A program made the translations under genes and the position numbers. 64,000 nt of DNA from Poritiphilus flavus (GTDB taxonomy: Bacteria; Bacteroidota; Bacteroidia; Flavobacteriales; Flavobacteriaceae), in the NCBI RefSeq assembly GCF_009901585.1, contig NZ_WXYO01000004.1, forward strand, positions 248,001-312,000, in the 5' to 3' direction. The notes under the pieces are model-generated. The model was not told the origin of the DNA, did not search any database, and worked only from the letters and a program-made list of their open reading frames with translations. Shown in pieces: positions 37,801-46,323 of the stretch (the stretch's first letter is position 1; the number at the start of each line of letters is the position of its first letter).

Positions 37801-39070
37801 AACCATGGATAATTATGATATTGTTGCTGCGGCAGGTGGAAGCGCGACGGCGGTTATTGAAACTTTCAGCAATATTACGGTTAACGATGGTAGCCTTACT
37901 ATAATATTGACCTCAGTTGTAGAGAACCCAAAGATTTCGGGTATTGAAGTATTTGGTTCCGGAGCGCCTATCGCGGATGCAGGTCCGGATCAGACCCTTA
38001 CCCTGCCTACAAACCAGATAATGCTCAGCGGTTCAGGATTCGATCCTGACGGCGGGGATATTACAGCCTACCTCTGGACCCAGGAAAGTGGTCCTAGTAC
38101 GGCCACCCTGGCAGGTGAAACTACCACTGATGTTACCGTGAGTGACCTGGTAGCCGGTACCTATACCTTTAGGTTGACCGTCACAGATGACGAGAACGAT
38201 ACCGGTTTTGACGAGGTAATAGTAACGGTCCAGCCGGAAGGAGGCGGTGAACCTCCTGTGGCTGACGCAGGGGCGGATCAGACCATTGTGCTTCCAACGA
38301 ACTCAGTAACACTCAACGGTAGCGGAACCGATCCGGATGGAGGAGATATAACAGCTTACCTTTGGACCCAGGAAAGTGGCCCGGGTACTGCGACACTCTC
38401 AGGGGAGACCACGGCTACATTGACAGCTTCCGACCTGGTAGAAGGCGTTTATGTCTTTAGACTTACAGTTACGGACGATGAAAGCCAGACCGGTTTTGAT
38501 GAGGTAACCGTGACCGTATTACCGGAAGGTTCTAATTTGCCGCCGGTAGCCGTGATCAACGCGGATCCGACCAGCGGAAATGCACCGCTACAAGTAACCT
38601 TCAGTGCAGCAAATTCTACGGATGATATGGGTATAGTGAGTTACCTGTGGGAATTCGGAGATGGTAGCACCTCTACGGATATGGAAGCCAGCTATACCTT
38701 CAATAATCCGGGAACATACGAAGTGACTCTGACTGTGGAAGATGCTGCCGGCCTTACAAATTCGGCAACAGTGACCATAACAGTTGAGGCGGTGGCTGAT
38801 AAAATGAAAGCAATTCTCGAGTTAAATCCTACCCAGCAAGGCGTAGCGAGAGTGCAAATACTGAATCAGCCAGGTGATACTGAGATTTTTGGAGTGCGGA
38901 TCTATGATGTAGGTGGAAGACTGGTTAGCTCGTATTTGGGAGAAGAGCTGCAAACAATTCAGGGAGCCTATATTATCCCGGTTGATACCCATAGGAATGG
39001 AGTGTATTTCTTAAGGCTCATCATGAGCGAAGGAGAACCCTTCCTTTTGAAAATGGTCATTAGAAACTAA
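31856..39070 (+). CDS. Giant T9SS-exported propeller/malectin/REJ multidomain protein
   Basis: Secreted or cell-surface protein of 2404 residues. The N-terminus is unusually long: two hydrophobic stretches, with the likely signal-peptide end at SIHAQ (about 58). Domains follow in order: sorbosone/glucose dehydrogenase-like beta-propeller (59-475); PKD (478-560); CBM6-like (about 679-805); Ig-like (812-905); malectin (907-1060); Ig-like; FG-GAP/VCBS repeats with D-x-D-x-D-G calcium loops (1158-1527); REJ/PKD-like (1532-1622); malectin (1625-1780); REJ-like (1785-1875); malectin (1879-2035); two REJ-like (2037-2222); PKD (2228-2316); and a type-A T9SS sorting domain (2316-2404) ending KMVIRN. 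It probably binds carbohydrate at the surface. Enzyme activity of the propeller is unproven. It follows the export genes but has its own promoter box and a strong terminator. Confidence 0.88.
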   Translation: MRKLYPKTYLSFAIVTPLFLLFKKNLRELSLLNTRGLRSGLFSLLLLALFTSGSIHAQLPDEFQKVDLVTGLANATTFKFAPDGRIFIIDRYGEVIIYKPDTQSTVSAGTLPVFHEFEDGLLGIAFDPDFSTNNYIYLHYSPLAASVNRVSQFTMNGDVLDISSEVVMIEWTTQRTCCFHSGGDLDFDSQGNLYIATGDNTNHSPYATFDENNPTESSENTSSNMNDLRGKILRITPQSNGSYTIPAGNLFPGGVDGLPEIYVMGARNPYRIFVDKENTDWLFWGEVGPDADVPGGSGEGPVGLDEINLTKAAGNYGWPYFSGDNEAYLVDYASTPYYNNPASPQNISVWNTGGTDLPPAQPAWLDFFHQCYLSGPRYYYDASLTDLKRLPVEFDGVYFYFDFNTSKIWAVTMDATGNIITNEQLAPSVFPTSQDGFLDMKIGPDGFMYILAYGTGCCPQNAGTGRLIRVDYIGITTNSIPVVTLDASPTDGILDLEVNFSSDGTFDPDGDSPLSYAWDFTTDGIIDSTDPNPTFTYTTEGTFNAQLRVDDGNGGIGVKNVTIYAGNTKATFDFTSPVDGGLIGWGDDVDIDLEVTDEQDGSTSGGEIDCDDVNVVPSLGHLNHFHDEATLNGCPQTVTLGYEGHQIGGEADLFFVLGTNYTDTGGLISFDQIRLHPKRKEAEFADSESGTVLISNTDPWGGGNSAMRVDNDGYIVFEGRNLANITGVKYRVASTMAGGSIELRLGSPTGTLVVATNVPNTGGNSNWLDVESNLTNPGGKNDLYFVFKNGGVTSDIFDLNYVEFLGNGVSTDNTPPEVVSVVAEDNNTIRVDFSEYVSQATAENLSNYSIDGGISVNAVALQENDQSVLITTSNLSSGVTYNLTISNVQNLVGLPVVSDSYSFFIFNAVRINAGGPEVTADGETFVADQYFNGGDTYTDAIPIENTDADQLYQSERYSTFSYEIPIPVAGEYDIRLHFAEIFLGVPSGNPGGGAGDRVFNVAIEGEEVLVNFDILTETDPATALIKTFDNFSITDGTANIQFTPGVDNPKISAIEILPPDTFQATPDITIISPSNGWDVNQPFEVNFTVENWEIAVGSTHMHYFIDGVMVGPHYSYGPITIDGLSLGNHTIRLELFDASHVGTGVFDEITVNVTAQLTCNDNPFPDQWVVHEIEDFELPYRAVYIFPHYDLDGDGLKDIVTGGWWYKNPGSASGNWQQNAIGSPFNNVAHVYDFDGDGDMDLLGTQGAYESSDMAWAENDGSGNFTVRTNIPSGTATFGEPFLAGLAGGVFQTAGPYQMAINWNGAEDTGDAMQLLTVPADPVNTTWTLENLSPDSLGEDVNEGDINRDGNLDLFQGGNWLRNNGDGTWTTFSTGATYATTLDRNQLADFDRDGDLDAVVGQLGLGSDPDRFEFAWFEAPADPEQPWTKRVLATDITGSLSVFVEDIDFDGDEDIIVGEWLQDHRLIVFENDLCDSGTFIRQTIDMGGTGFDHHDGAQVVDIDNDGDLDVVSIGWDNIIPRIFENTTAGPSDPIADAGEDQTITLPTNSVVLNGSGNDPDGGTINAYMWTQESGPSTATLSGEATADLIADDLIEGVYVFRLTVTDDESATGFDDVTVNVVPPTDAIRINAGGPAYTFNGLDWSADQYFSGGDTFANAMEIANTSNDQLYHTERFTTSSSFSYEIPVTDGTYDLNLHFAEVFYGVPNGDPSGGAGSRVFNVDIEGGQAQLMNYDIFVAAGGPSTAVVENFTGINVNDGALTITLSAIVEFPKITGIEVLGESGTQPPVADAGEDQTVNLPNSSIVLDGSGYDPDGGSITAYQWAQVSGPTTATLGDANTDNLTASDLVEGTYVFSLTVTDDEAEMGTDQVTVEVLQGALSLRINSGGPALTFMGEDWSADQYFLGGGVFSDPIAIANTENDELYQTERFNTSGILTYEIPVASGDYNINLHFAEIFFGVPSGDPTGGEGSRIFDIDIEGGQQTMDNYDIVAAAGGSATAVIETFSNITVNDGSLTIILTSVVENPKISGIEVFGSGAPIADAGPDQTLTLPTNQIMLSGSGFDPDGGDITAYLWTQESGPSTATLAGETTTDVTVSDLVAGTYTFRLTVTDDENDTGFDEVIVTVQPEGGGEPPVADAGADQTIVLPTNSVTLNGSGTDPDGGDITAYLWTQESGPGTATLSGETTATLTASDLVEGVYVFRLTVTDDESQTGFDEVTVTVLPEGSNLPPVAVINADPTSGNAPLQVTFSAANSTDDMGIVSYLWEFGDGSTSTDMEASYTFNNPGTYEVTLTVEDAAGLTNSATVTITVEAVADKMKAILELNPTQQGVARVQILNQPGDTEIFGVRIYDVGGRLVSSYLGEELQTIQGAYIIPVDTHRNGVYFLRLIMSEGEPFLLKMVIRN

Positions 39071-39097
39071 TACAGTTCTAAAGATAAAATTGGGAAG

Positions 39098-39130
39098 AGG
39101 ACTTGCTTTGGGGCAGGTCCTTTTTCTTTT
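39098..39130 (+). terminator. Intrinsic terminator of the 2404-aa protein gene
   Basis: The arms aggacttgc (39098-39106) and gcaggtcct (39113-39121) form a 9-bp stem with one wobble pair and a six-base loop, followed by ttttctttt. It starts 27 bases after the stop codon, a textbook rho-independent terminator. Confidence 0.85.
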
Positions 39131-39136
39131 GTAGCG

Positions 39137-39877
39137 CTAGTAAAATACTTCTATGGTCTGCCTGATCAATGGCAAGACTTGTCTGAGTACTTTTCTTGGC
39201 AAAGACAATTCCTTAAGTGTTTTTAATTGATGGAGATTATGAACATCCGAAGCCACGTAGTCTATCAGTCCATTTTCTAAAAGCTTCAGGGCCATTTTGG
39301 TGGTCTGCTTCCCGTAATAATCCCCCAGGGATAACAGATTGAGTTGGAAGAGCATTCCCCTTTCCTTATAATCCTGAAATTTCCTTTGACGTTGGTAAAG
39401 GAAAACGTAACGTTCCGGATGCGCCAGAATAGGGTAGTAGTGGTTCTCCGCGATTTTGATCAAAGCCTTATCAAAGTTAATAGGTGGTTGCAGGAAGCTC
39501 ATTTCCACGAGCAGGTATTCCTTTTGCATTGGCATTACCTGACCCTTTCCAAGAATACTCTCAAAATTATCGTCTATCATATGTTCAGCCGCAGCGGCAA
39601 TGACCACATCTTTCAAATCATTTTTAAGAAGCTCGTTCTGTAGTGTTGCCAAAGCACCCTCTATGGTCTCCCTTGTGTTAGGATAGTAATTGTGCATGAT
39701 ATGAGGTGTGGCGATAAAACGCGAAATACCAAACTCCCCAAAGCCTTTGATCAGCGCAATGGAGTCCTCAGCAGTTTTAGCACCATCGTCAATACCCGGA
39801 AGAATATGATTGTGCATATCCACATAATGGCTCAAGTGATCGACCAGGTATTCCTTTTTGGCAAAAATTTGAAACAT
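39137..39877 (-). CDS. CpsB/YwqE-type PHP-fold tyrosine-protein phosphatase
   Basis: Manganese-dependent phosphatase of the PHP superfamily that removes phosphate from Wzc-type kinases. With ATG at 39877 it has 246 residues and starts MFQIFAKKEYLVDHL, the usual start in this family. A frame to 39898 would add seven unlikely residues. Metal-binding motifs are visible: DMHNHILPGIDDGA, FIATPHIMHNYYP, AAAAEHMIDD, ILAHPERYVF and YVASDVHNLH. It is convergent with the giant protein gene and sits 7.7 kb from the Wzc-like kinase it presumably opposes, whereas elsewhere the pair is often adjacent. Confidence 0.92.
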   Translation of the reverse strand: MFQIFAKKEYLVDHLSHYVDMHNHILPGIDDGAKTAEDSIALIKGFGEFGISRFIATPHIMHNYYPNTRETIEGALATLQNELLKNDLKDVVIAAAAEHMIDDNFESILGKGQVMPMQKEYLLVEMSFLQPPINFDKALIKIAENHYYPILAHPERYVFLYQRQRKFQDYKERGMLFQLNLLSLGDYYGKQTTKMALKLLENGLIDYVASDVHNLHQLKTLKELSLPRKVLRQVLPLIRQTIEVFY

Positions 39878-40206
39878 CAAACACAAATTTCTGCGCAAAA
39901 ATAGTATTTCTGTGGATAACAGCGCTCATAGTGCGTCTGGGAATCTGATAATGGTTCAGAACAGTCGGCTTCTGACCTTTACTAGCTCATTTACAGTTCT
40001 ATATCAACCCAAAATCCAATTTTCAGTAAAAAATATCAGATCAGCAACGTCAACCACCCCCTTTTCTGTTGCCATTGGCCTATAAAATCAATACGATCAA
40101 CGAATAAAACAGCGGTCTTTTCCGAAGTAGCCACAAACAAAATATTTTTAATGCCCTAGTCTATTTCCCCAGGTCTGTTTTTTGTTTCACCAAACCAACC
40201 AAAAAA
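39878..40206. other. Divergent intergenic region between phosphatase and 1843-aa protein genes
   Basis: This 329-bp gap is expected to hold two divergent promoters. For the rightward gene, TATTTTTA (40143-40150) is one base off the -7 consensus, with TTTT 21 bases upstream. It is only a candidate. No gene was found. Confidence 0.4.
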
Positions 40207-43200
40207 ATGGATCACAGCTACTCCTTCACGTCTAGACTTCGGTATATTCTACCCTTTTTTGTTTTTCTAATTTTTGTTTCCGCTCTGCAGGCACAGATCA
40301 ATTTTGCTCAGAGCGAGCTTAATTTTAACGGTAACGGCAACGTTAATGCCGGTGTAACTTCCTTGATGTATGGTCCTGATGGGCGCCTTTATGTTGCGGA
40401 GTATCCCGGTACAATCAAAATATTCACGGTTACCAGGAATAGTTCCAATGACTATGCTGTTACCGCTGTAGAATCCTTATCAAGTATTACGGATATCGTA
40501 AATCACAATGATGACGGTACAGAGAACCTTTCTGAGACCCAAAGAGAAACCACAGGTCTGGCGGTCGCCGGTACGGCAACTAATCCGGTGATATACGTAA
40601 GTTCCAGTGATTTTCGTATTGGAGCCGGAGGCGGAGGAGGAAAAGGTGATGTGGGTCTGGATACGAATTCCGGTATCATTACCCGTATTAGCTGGAACGG
40701 GACCTCCTGGGATGTGGTTGACCTGGTCAGGGGCTTACCCCGCTCGGAGCAAAACCACGCGATTAACGGATTGGAGTTCACAACCATCAATGGGTCGGAC
40801 TATCTCATCGCTTCGCAGGGCGGACACACCAATGCCGGTGCCCCTTCGACAAATTTTGTGCATACCTGCGAATACGCGCTTTCCGCCGCGGTACTTTCCG
40901 TTAATCTAAGTATGATCAACAGCCTGTCAATCCAAACAGACAGCAATGGAAGAAATTATATTTATGACCTCCCCACTTTAGACGATCCCACCCGGCCCAA
41001 TGCAAACGGGATCACGGATCCGGATACCGCCGGATATGACGGGGTGGATGTGGACGATCCGTTTGGGGGCAACGATGGCTTAAATCAGGCTATAATAGAC
41101 CCGGCCGGGCCGGTCCAGGTCTTTTCTCCCGGATATCGAAATACCTACGACCTTGTGGTAACCCAGGCAGGGGCCGTCTATGTAACGGACAATGGCGCGA
41201 ATGGCGGCTGGGGCGGATTTCCGGAAAATGAAGGTGGTGGAAGTGTAACGAATAATTACGACTCCAGTGAACCCGGTAGTACTTCTTCTTCCGGAGGAGA
41301 GCAGGTAAATAATGCGGACCACCTGCAATTAGTAACCACAGATATTCAGTCTTATTCCTTTGGAAGTACATATGGTGGCCATCCAAATCCTATAAGGGCA
41401 AATCCGGCAGGAGCAGGCCTTTACACCACACCAGGTGCTGGTACAACAGGCGCGGTTTTCAGAACCCAGATCTACGATCCGGATGGATCTACACCGGGTT
41501 CTACCACCGATCCTAACCTTGGGTTACCCGCGAACTGGGCCAGCATTGTACCTGCCGCAAACCCTGTTGAAGGCGATTGGCGCGGACCTGGCATCAGTAA
41601 TCCTGACGGGCCTGATGATGCACCGGTAACCACCTGGAGCAACAACACTAATGGTATTGATGAGTACACCGCTTCTAATTTCGGGGGTGCTTTACAGGGT
41701 AATCTTATTGCCGGTGTGAACAGTGGCGTTCTTAGACGGGTAGAACTCAACCCGGACGGAAGCCTTGATACACTTACATCCAGCTTTGTTTCCGGTCTTG
41801 GGGGTAACGCCCTCGGTGTAAGCTGTAACAGTGATTCGGAAATCTTTCCCGGAACCATCTGGGTAGGTACCCTGAACGGGAAGATCATTGTTTTGGAGCC
41901 TAATGACCTGGTTGTTTGTATCAATCCCGGAGAAAGCGGTTACGACCCCTCAGCGGATTACGACAGTGACGGTTATACCAACCAGGATGAAGTGGACAAT
42001 CAGACTGATCCCTGTAGCGGCGCTTCACAGCCCGCGGATTATGATAAATCCGCAGGTGCGCCACTGATTTCAGATCTTAACGATACTGACGACGATAACG
42101 ACGGGATTTTAGATCAGAATGATCCTTTTCAATTAGGAGATCCGGGGAATTCCGGAAGTGACGCGTTTACCTTGCCCGTGCAAAACGGACTTTTTAGTGA
42201 CCAGCAAGGCTTAGGTGGGATTTACGGACTTGGGATGACCGGTCTTATGAACAATGGGGATCCGAACCCGAACTGGCTCAATTGGCTGGACGATCGGGGA
42301 CAAGGCCCGAATCCGGACGATGTTTTAGGTGGGGCAGCCGGCCTGATGACTTCTCATATGACATCAGGAACCGCCAACGGAACTGCGAATACCCAGGAAA
42401 AAGGCTATCAATACGGTGTTCAGGTAGACCAATCAACCGGTATTTTTACCGTATCCGGGAAATTGATCAATTTCAATGGGCCGCTGCAACTATACGGGAA
42501 CACTGCTGCGGTAAACGGGGAGTTGGGGATCTTTATGGGTGATGGTACCCAAAGTAACTTTATAAAATTCGTGCTCACCACTGCCGGACTCATAGCTTCT
42601 CAGGAGATCAATGATATTCCACAAACACCTGTGAACGTGTCTATAGATATAGCTAACCGGCCTCAAAGTGAAATAGTGCTTTATATGGTGGTCAACCCGT
42701 CAGATGGGAGTATAAGCCTGGAATATGATCTGGACGGCGGAGCCCGTCAGATAGCCGGGACCCTGACGGCCACAGGCAGCATACTCAATGCTATCCAGCA
42801 AAGCAATACGGCCCTTGCCGTAGGTTTCCTGGGAACCTCAAATACCGATGGAGTGGAACTTGAGGGTACCTGGGATTTTCTTAATGTAGTGCCGGAAAAC
42901 GTAAACGAAAACCTTCGTATCAATGCGGGAGGCGTTTTAATAACAGCAACGGATGCCCAGGGAGACTGGCAGGCAAATAATGCAACAGGCAGTTTTAGCG
43001 GGGCAGGTTTTTCGGTAAATACCGGTAATATATTCAACGGTGGCCTGCTTTATGCCAACAGGCATAGTTCTATTCCTTCTTATATAGATGAAACCAGCTT
43101 TAACGCGATTTTCGCCCAGGAGCGCTGGGATCCGGCCAGTGGTGAAGAAATGGAGTTCACTATCCCCCTGATCAACGGGGATTATACGGTAAACTTATAT

Positions 43201-45738
43201 TTGGGTAATAGTTACAATGGGACCAGCCAGGTGGGTCAACGTGTATTTGATATAGAGATAGAAGGGAGCCTTGTGGAAAACGATCTCGATTTAGTTAGCG
43301 CTTTCGGACATCAGTCCGGAGGTATGCTGTCCTATAACGTTTCATTGATCGATGGGGCATTGAATATCAGATTTGTACATGGAACCATTGAAAATCCCTT
43401 GATAAACGGTATTGAAATTGTATCAAATGTCATACCGGATGTACCTATCGTAGTGCAGCCGATTGCAGACCAAACCAATACTGTAGGCGAACAATTGGAT
43501 GGAAGTCTGGGAGTTCAGGCATCAGGGGGCGATGGTAACCTGGCGTACTCGGCCACTGGCCTTCCTCCGGGAATTACTATTGAGCCCACTTCAGGGGAAT
43601 TGGGGGGTACAGTGGCGACAGGAGCCGATGCTAACAGCCCGTACAATGTGATCATAACCGTGGATGACAGCGATGGAAATACCAGTGATACGGTATCTAC
43701 AAGCTTTATGTGGACCATTTTGCCTGAACCGACCCCGCCAGTTTCTGAACTCAGGATCAATGCAGGGGGTGGCTTCCTTAGCGCCACGGATTCCGGAAGT
43801 GATTGGGTAGCTAATGATGGGCCAGGGGGCTATACCGGTTCGGGATATTCCGTAAACAATGGTAACATATTTAACGGAGGATTGCTCTTTTCCAATAGGC
43901 ATAGCTCTGTCCCCTCTTATGTCGATGAGGCTACCTTTAACACCATTTTTGCTCAGGAAAGATATTCCGATCCCGGAGAAAATATGGAATTTACAGTACC
44001 CATGATCAATGGTGATTATACCGTCAATCTCTTTTTGGGAAATAGCTTCGGTGGAACCAGTGAAATCGGTCAGCGGGTGTTCGATATAGAAATTGAAGGG
44101 GTCATTGCTTTTCCAAACCTGGACCTGGTCGCGGAATTCGGTCACCTCTCCGGTGGGATGGTCTCTTACGATGTGATCCTTGCAGACGGAGAGCTGAACA
44201 TAAGATTCCTCCAGGGGCTAGTTCAAAATCCTTTGATCAATGCCATTGAGATCGTTCCAACCCAGACCGACCCGGATCCTGATCCGGATCCTGAAGTACT
44301 TTGGGTGGAGGACTTTAACGATTTAAGCAATGGTGTTACTCAGGATAGTGGTCCAACCGCCTGGGATTCAAACCGGGATAGCGGATTATTTGAAGTTCAG
44401 AACGGGGCTTTCACCACTTCGCAAAACAGTGCCAGTCCAGGGGTGTGGACCTCGCAGCTTATCCCTATCAGCACTAATGTCTCCATAAGTATCGATATTG
44501 ATGATGGAGATAATAACAAAGAAACAGCGGATTTTATTCGTGCTTTATACAGTCTGGATGGAGGAACCCCGGTACAGTTCGGGGAAGCAAGGGATGATAT
44601 TTCCGCCCAGACCTTCAGTGTTTCGGGCCTTAGCGGCAGCTCCCTGCAGATCATAGTGGAAGCTGATGTCAGCTGGTCCGATGAATACTACTATTTTGAT
44701 AATGTTACGGTTTCAGGAGACCCTGTAGAAACCTATCAACTTACGGTTCAGTCAGGTAACGGGGGAGGAGCATACGCTGCCGGAACCTCCGTTATCATAG
44801 TCGCGGATCCGGCACCTTCGGGCCAGGAGTTCGATGCATGGACAGGAAATACGGCTGCCCTGGCAAGCACTTCAGATGCAACGACCACTTTGACCATGCG
44901 CGCTTCGGATATTACCGTCAGCGCGACTTACAGGGACTTACCTCCCGGAGATTTACCCTGGACCGAGACCTTTGATGGTCTTGCCAATGGCACAACTTCG
45001 GATAGTGGTAATACGGCCTGGACATCCAGTCGGGATAATGGTGTGTTTGAAGTCCGTGACGGGGTATTCTACGTTAACCGAAACAGTAGCAATCCGGGAA
45101 TCTGGACTTCAGAGGAAATTGTGATCAATGGTACGGTTACAGTATCTGTGGATGTGGATGACAGAGATAACCGCAAGGAGAATGCAGACTTCCTGAGGGC
45201 ATATTATGCGGTTGATGGTGGATCACCGGTTATGTTTGGAGAGGTGCGCAATGATATATCTGCTCAGACCTTTACAGCATCAGGAATTAATGGAAGTACT
45301 TTACAGATCATTGTGGAGGCCGACGTCAGCGCGCGCCGCGAGATCTATGTCTTCGATAATGTCTCCGTGGTTGCGGATGCCGGGCAGTCTGCTCCGGCCG
45401 GTCTGATCACCTCAAAAGCAGCCTTGCCCGAGCTGGAAGATGGAATAACCACTGATTCTGAGTCCACCGATGATATTCTGACGCGATTCCAGCTATATCC
45501 TAATCCAGCGGTATCTGAGGTTACCATTGCAGCTCCTGAAGGATCTGAAGCTGTTACGGATATTCACCTGTTTACCCTGGGTGGACAACTGATAATGCGG
45601 TTCGATGGTCAGGAAGTAAAAACCGGAACGAATCGATACGTACTCGATATCAGCACCCTGCCGGAAGGCTTATATGTGATTAGGATTTTAGGACGTTCGG
45701 GGCAAATACAAAGCCAGAGATTGGTAGTAGGAGATTAG
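40207..45738 (+). CDS. Giant T9SS-exported propeller/malectin protein
   Basis: Secreted or surface protein of 1843 residues. The signal peptide ends at ALQAQ (about 29). A beta-propeller-like region (30-567) begins with SLMYGPDGRLYVAEYPG. A calcium-binding TSP3-like segment (about 570-645) has DYDSDGYTNQDE and DTDDDNDGILDQND. A lectin-like jelly-roll region follows (about 650-895), then malectin-like (905-1070), Ig-like (1075-1175) and malectin-like (1182-1350). Two near-copy modules of about 140 residues (1364-1505 and 1583-1722) are separated by an InlB/Flg_new-type repeat. A type-A T9SS sorting domain (1759-1843) starts FQLYPNPAVSEVTI. It is related in plan to the 2404-aa protein. Probable role: polysaccharide binding at the cell surface. 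An octamer repeat tract begins immediately after its stop. Confidence 0.88.
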   Translation: MDHSYSFTSRLRYILPFFVFLIFVSALQAQINFAQSELNFNGNGNVNAGVTSLMYGPDGRLYVAEYPGTIKIFTVTRNSSNDYAVTAVESLSSITDIVNHNDDGTENLSETQRETTGLAVAGTATNPVIYVSSSDFRIGAGGGGGKGDVGLDTNSGIITRISWNGTSWDVVDLVRGLPRSEQNHAINGLEFTTINGSDYLIASQGGHTNAGAPSTNFVHTCEYALSAAVLSVNLSMINSLSIQTDSNGRNYIYDLPTLDDPTRPNANGITDPDTAGYDGVDVDDPFGGNDGLNQAIIDPAGPVQVFSPGYRNTYDLVVTQAGAVYVTDNGANGGWGGFPENEGGGSVTNNYDSSEPGSTSSSGGEQVNNADHLQLVTTDIQSYSFGSTYGGHPNPIRANPAGAGLYTTPGAGTTGAVFRTQIYDPDGSTPGSTTDPNLGLPANWASIVPAANPVEGDWRGPGISNPDGPDDAPVTTWSNNTNGIDEYTASNFGGALQGNLIAGVNSGVLRRVELNPDGSLDTLTSSFVSGLGGNALGVSCNSDSEIFPGTIWVGTLNGKIIVLEPNDLVVCINPGESGYDPSADYDSDGYTNQDEVDNQTDPCSGASQPADYDKSAGAPLISDLNDTDDDNDGILDQNDPFQLGDPGNSGSDAFTLPVQNGLFSDQQGLGGIYGLGMTGLMNNGDPNPNWLNWLDDRGQGPNPDDVLGGAAGLMTSHMTSGTANGTANTQEKGYQYGVQVDQSTGIFTVSGKLINFNGPLQLYGNTAAVNGELGIFMGDGTQSNFIKFVLTTAGLIASQEINDIPQTPVNVSIDIANRPQSEIVLYMVVNPSDGSISLEYDLDGGARQIAGTLTATGSILNAIQQSNTALAVGFLGTSNTDGVELEGTWDFLNVVPENVNENLRINAGGVLITATDAQGDWQANNATGSFSGAGFSVNTGNIFNGGLLYANRHSSIPSYIDETSFNAIFAQERWDPASGEEMEFTIPLINGDYTVNLYLGNSYNGTSQVGQRVFDIEIEGSLVENDLDLVSAFGHQSGGMLSYNVSLIDGALNIRFVHGTIENPLINGIEIVSNVIPDVPIVVQPIADQTNTVGEQLDGSLGVQASGGDGNLAYSATGLPPGITIEPTSGELGGTVATGADANSPYNVIITVDDSDGNTSDTVSTSFMWTILPEPTPPVSELRINAGGGFLSATDSGSDWVANDGPGGYTGSGYSVNNGNIFNGGLLFSNRHSSVPSYVDEATFNTIFAQERYSDPGENMEFTVPMINGDYTVNLFLGNSFGGTSEIGQRVFDIEIEGVIAFPNLDLVAEFGHLSGGMVSYDVILADGELNIRFLQGLVQNPLINAIEIVPTQTDPDPDPDPEVLWVEDFNDLSNGVTQDSGPTAWDSNRDSGLFEVQNGAFTTSQNSASPGVWTSQLIPISTNVSISIDIDDGDNNKETADFIRALYSLDGGTPVQFGEARDDISAQTFSVSGLSGSSLQIIVEADVSWSDEYYYFDNVTVSGDPVETYQLTVQSGNGGGAYAAGTSVIIVADPAPSGQEFDAWTGNTAALASTSDATTTLTMRASDITVSATYRDLPPGDLPWTETFDGLANGTTSDSGNTAWTSSRDNGVFEVRDGVFYVNRNSSNPGIWTSEEIVINGTVTVSVDVDDRDNRKENADFLRAYYAVDGGSPVMFGEVRNDISAQTFTASGINGSTLQIIVEADVSARREIYVFDNVSVVADAGQSAPAGLITSKAALPELEDGITTDSESTDDILTRFQLYPNPAVSEVTIAAPEGSEAVTDIHLFTLGGQLIMRFDGQEVKTGTNRYVLDISTLPEGLYVIRILGRSGQIQSQRLVVGD

Positions 45739-46323
45739 GGTTGAAAATGTAGCAATGTACTAATGTATCAATGAATCAATGTGCCAATGAGGTAATTTGA
45801 AAATGTAAAACTGTAAAACTGTGAAATCGAGGAATTGAGAATTCGAAAATAAAACAATTTAGCAATGAATCAATTTAGCAATGATCTAATTCTCTAGCGT
45901 CTAACAGTCCAACAATCTAGCTGTCCAGTGATCCAACCATTCAAGGTATGAATGTGGAATTGTAAAACTGTAAAACTGTGAAATCGAGGAATTGAGAATT
46001 CGAAAATGTAACAATTTAGCAATGAATCAATTTAGCAATGATCTAATTCTCTAGCGATCTAACAGTCCAACAATCTAGCTGTCCAGTGATCCAACCATCC
46101 AAGGTATGAATGTGGAAATGTAAAACTGTGAAATTGTGAAATCGAGGAATTGAAAATTTGTAAACGTACTAATGTACTAGCGAGCTAACCATCTAACGAT
46201 CTAACCGTCTAGCAATCTATCCATCCAAGGTATGAATGTGGAATTGTAAAACTGTAAAATTGTAAAATCGAGGAATTGAGAATTCGAAAATGTAACAATT
46301 TAGCAATGAATCAATTTACCAAC
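45739..46323. repeat. Higher-order repeat tract built from degenerate 8-bp units
   Basis: Directly after the stop of the 1843-aa protein gene the DNA becomes periodic, starting with units such as aatgtagc, aatgtact, aatgtatc, aatgaatc, aatgtgcc. A longer block (tgtaaaactg ... aatcgaggaattgag ... aatctagctgtccagtgatcc ... ggtatgaatgtgga) then recurs with copies starting at 45804, 45961, 46119 and 46245. Offsets are 157, 158 and 126 bp. Within blocks the 8-bp rhythm persists with some slips. Short frames are broken by stops, so it is not coding. Confidence 0.85.
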
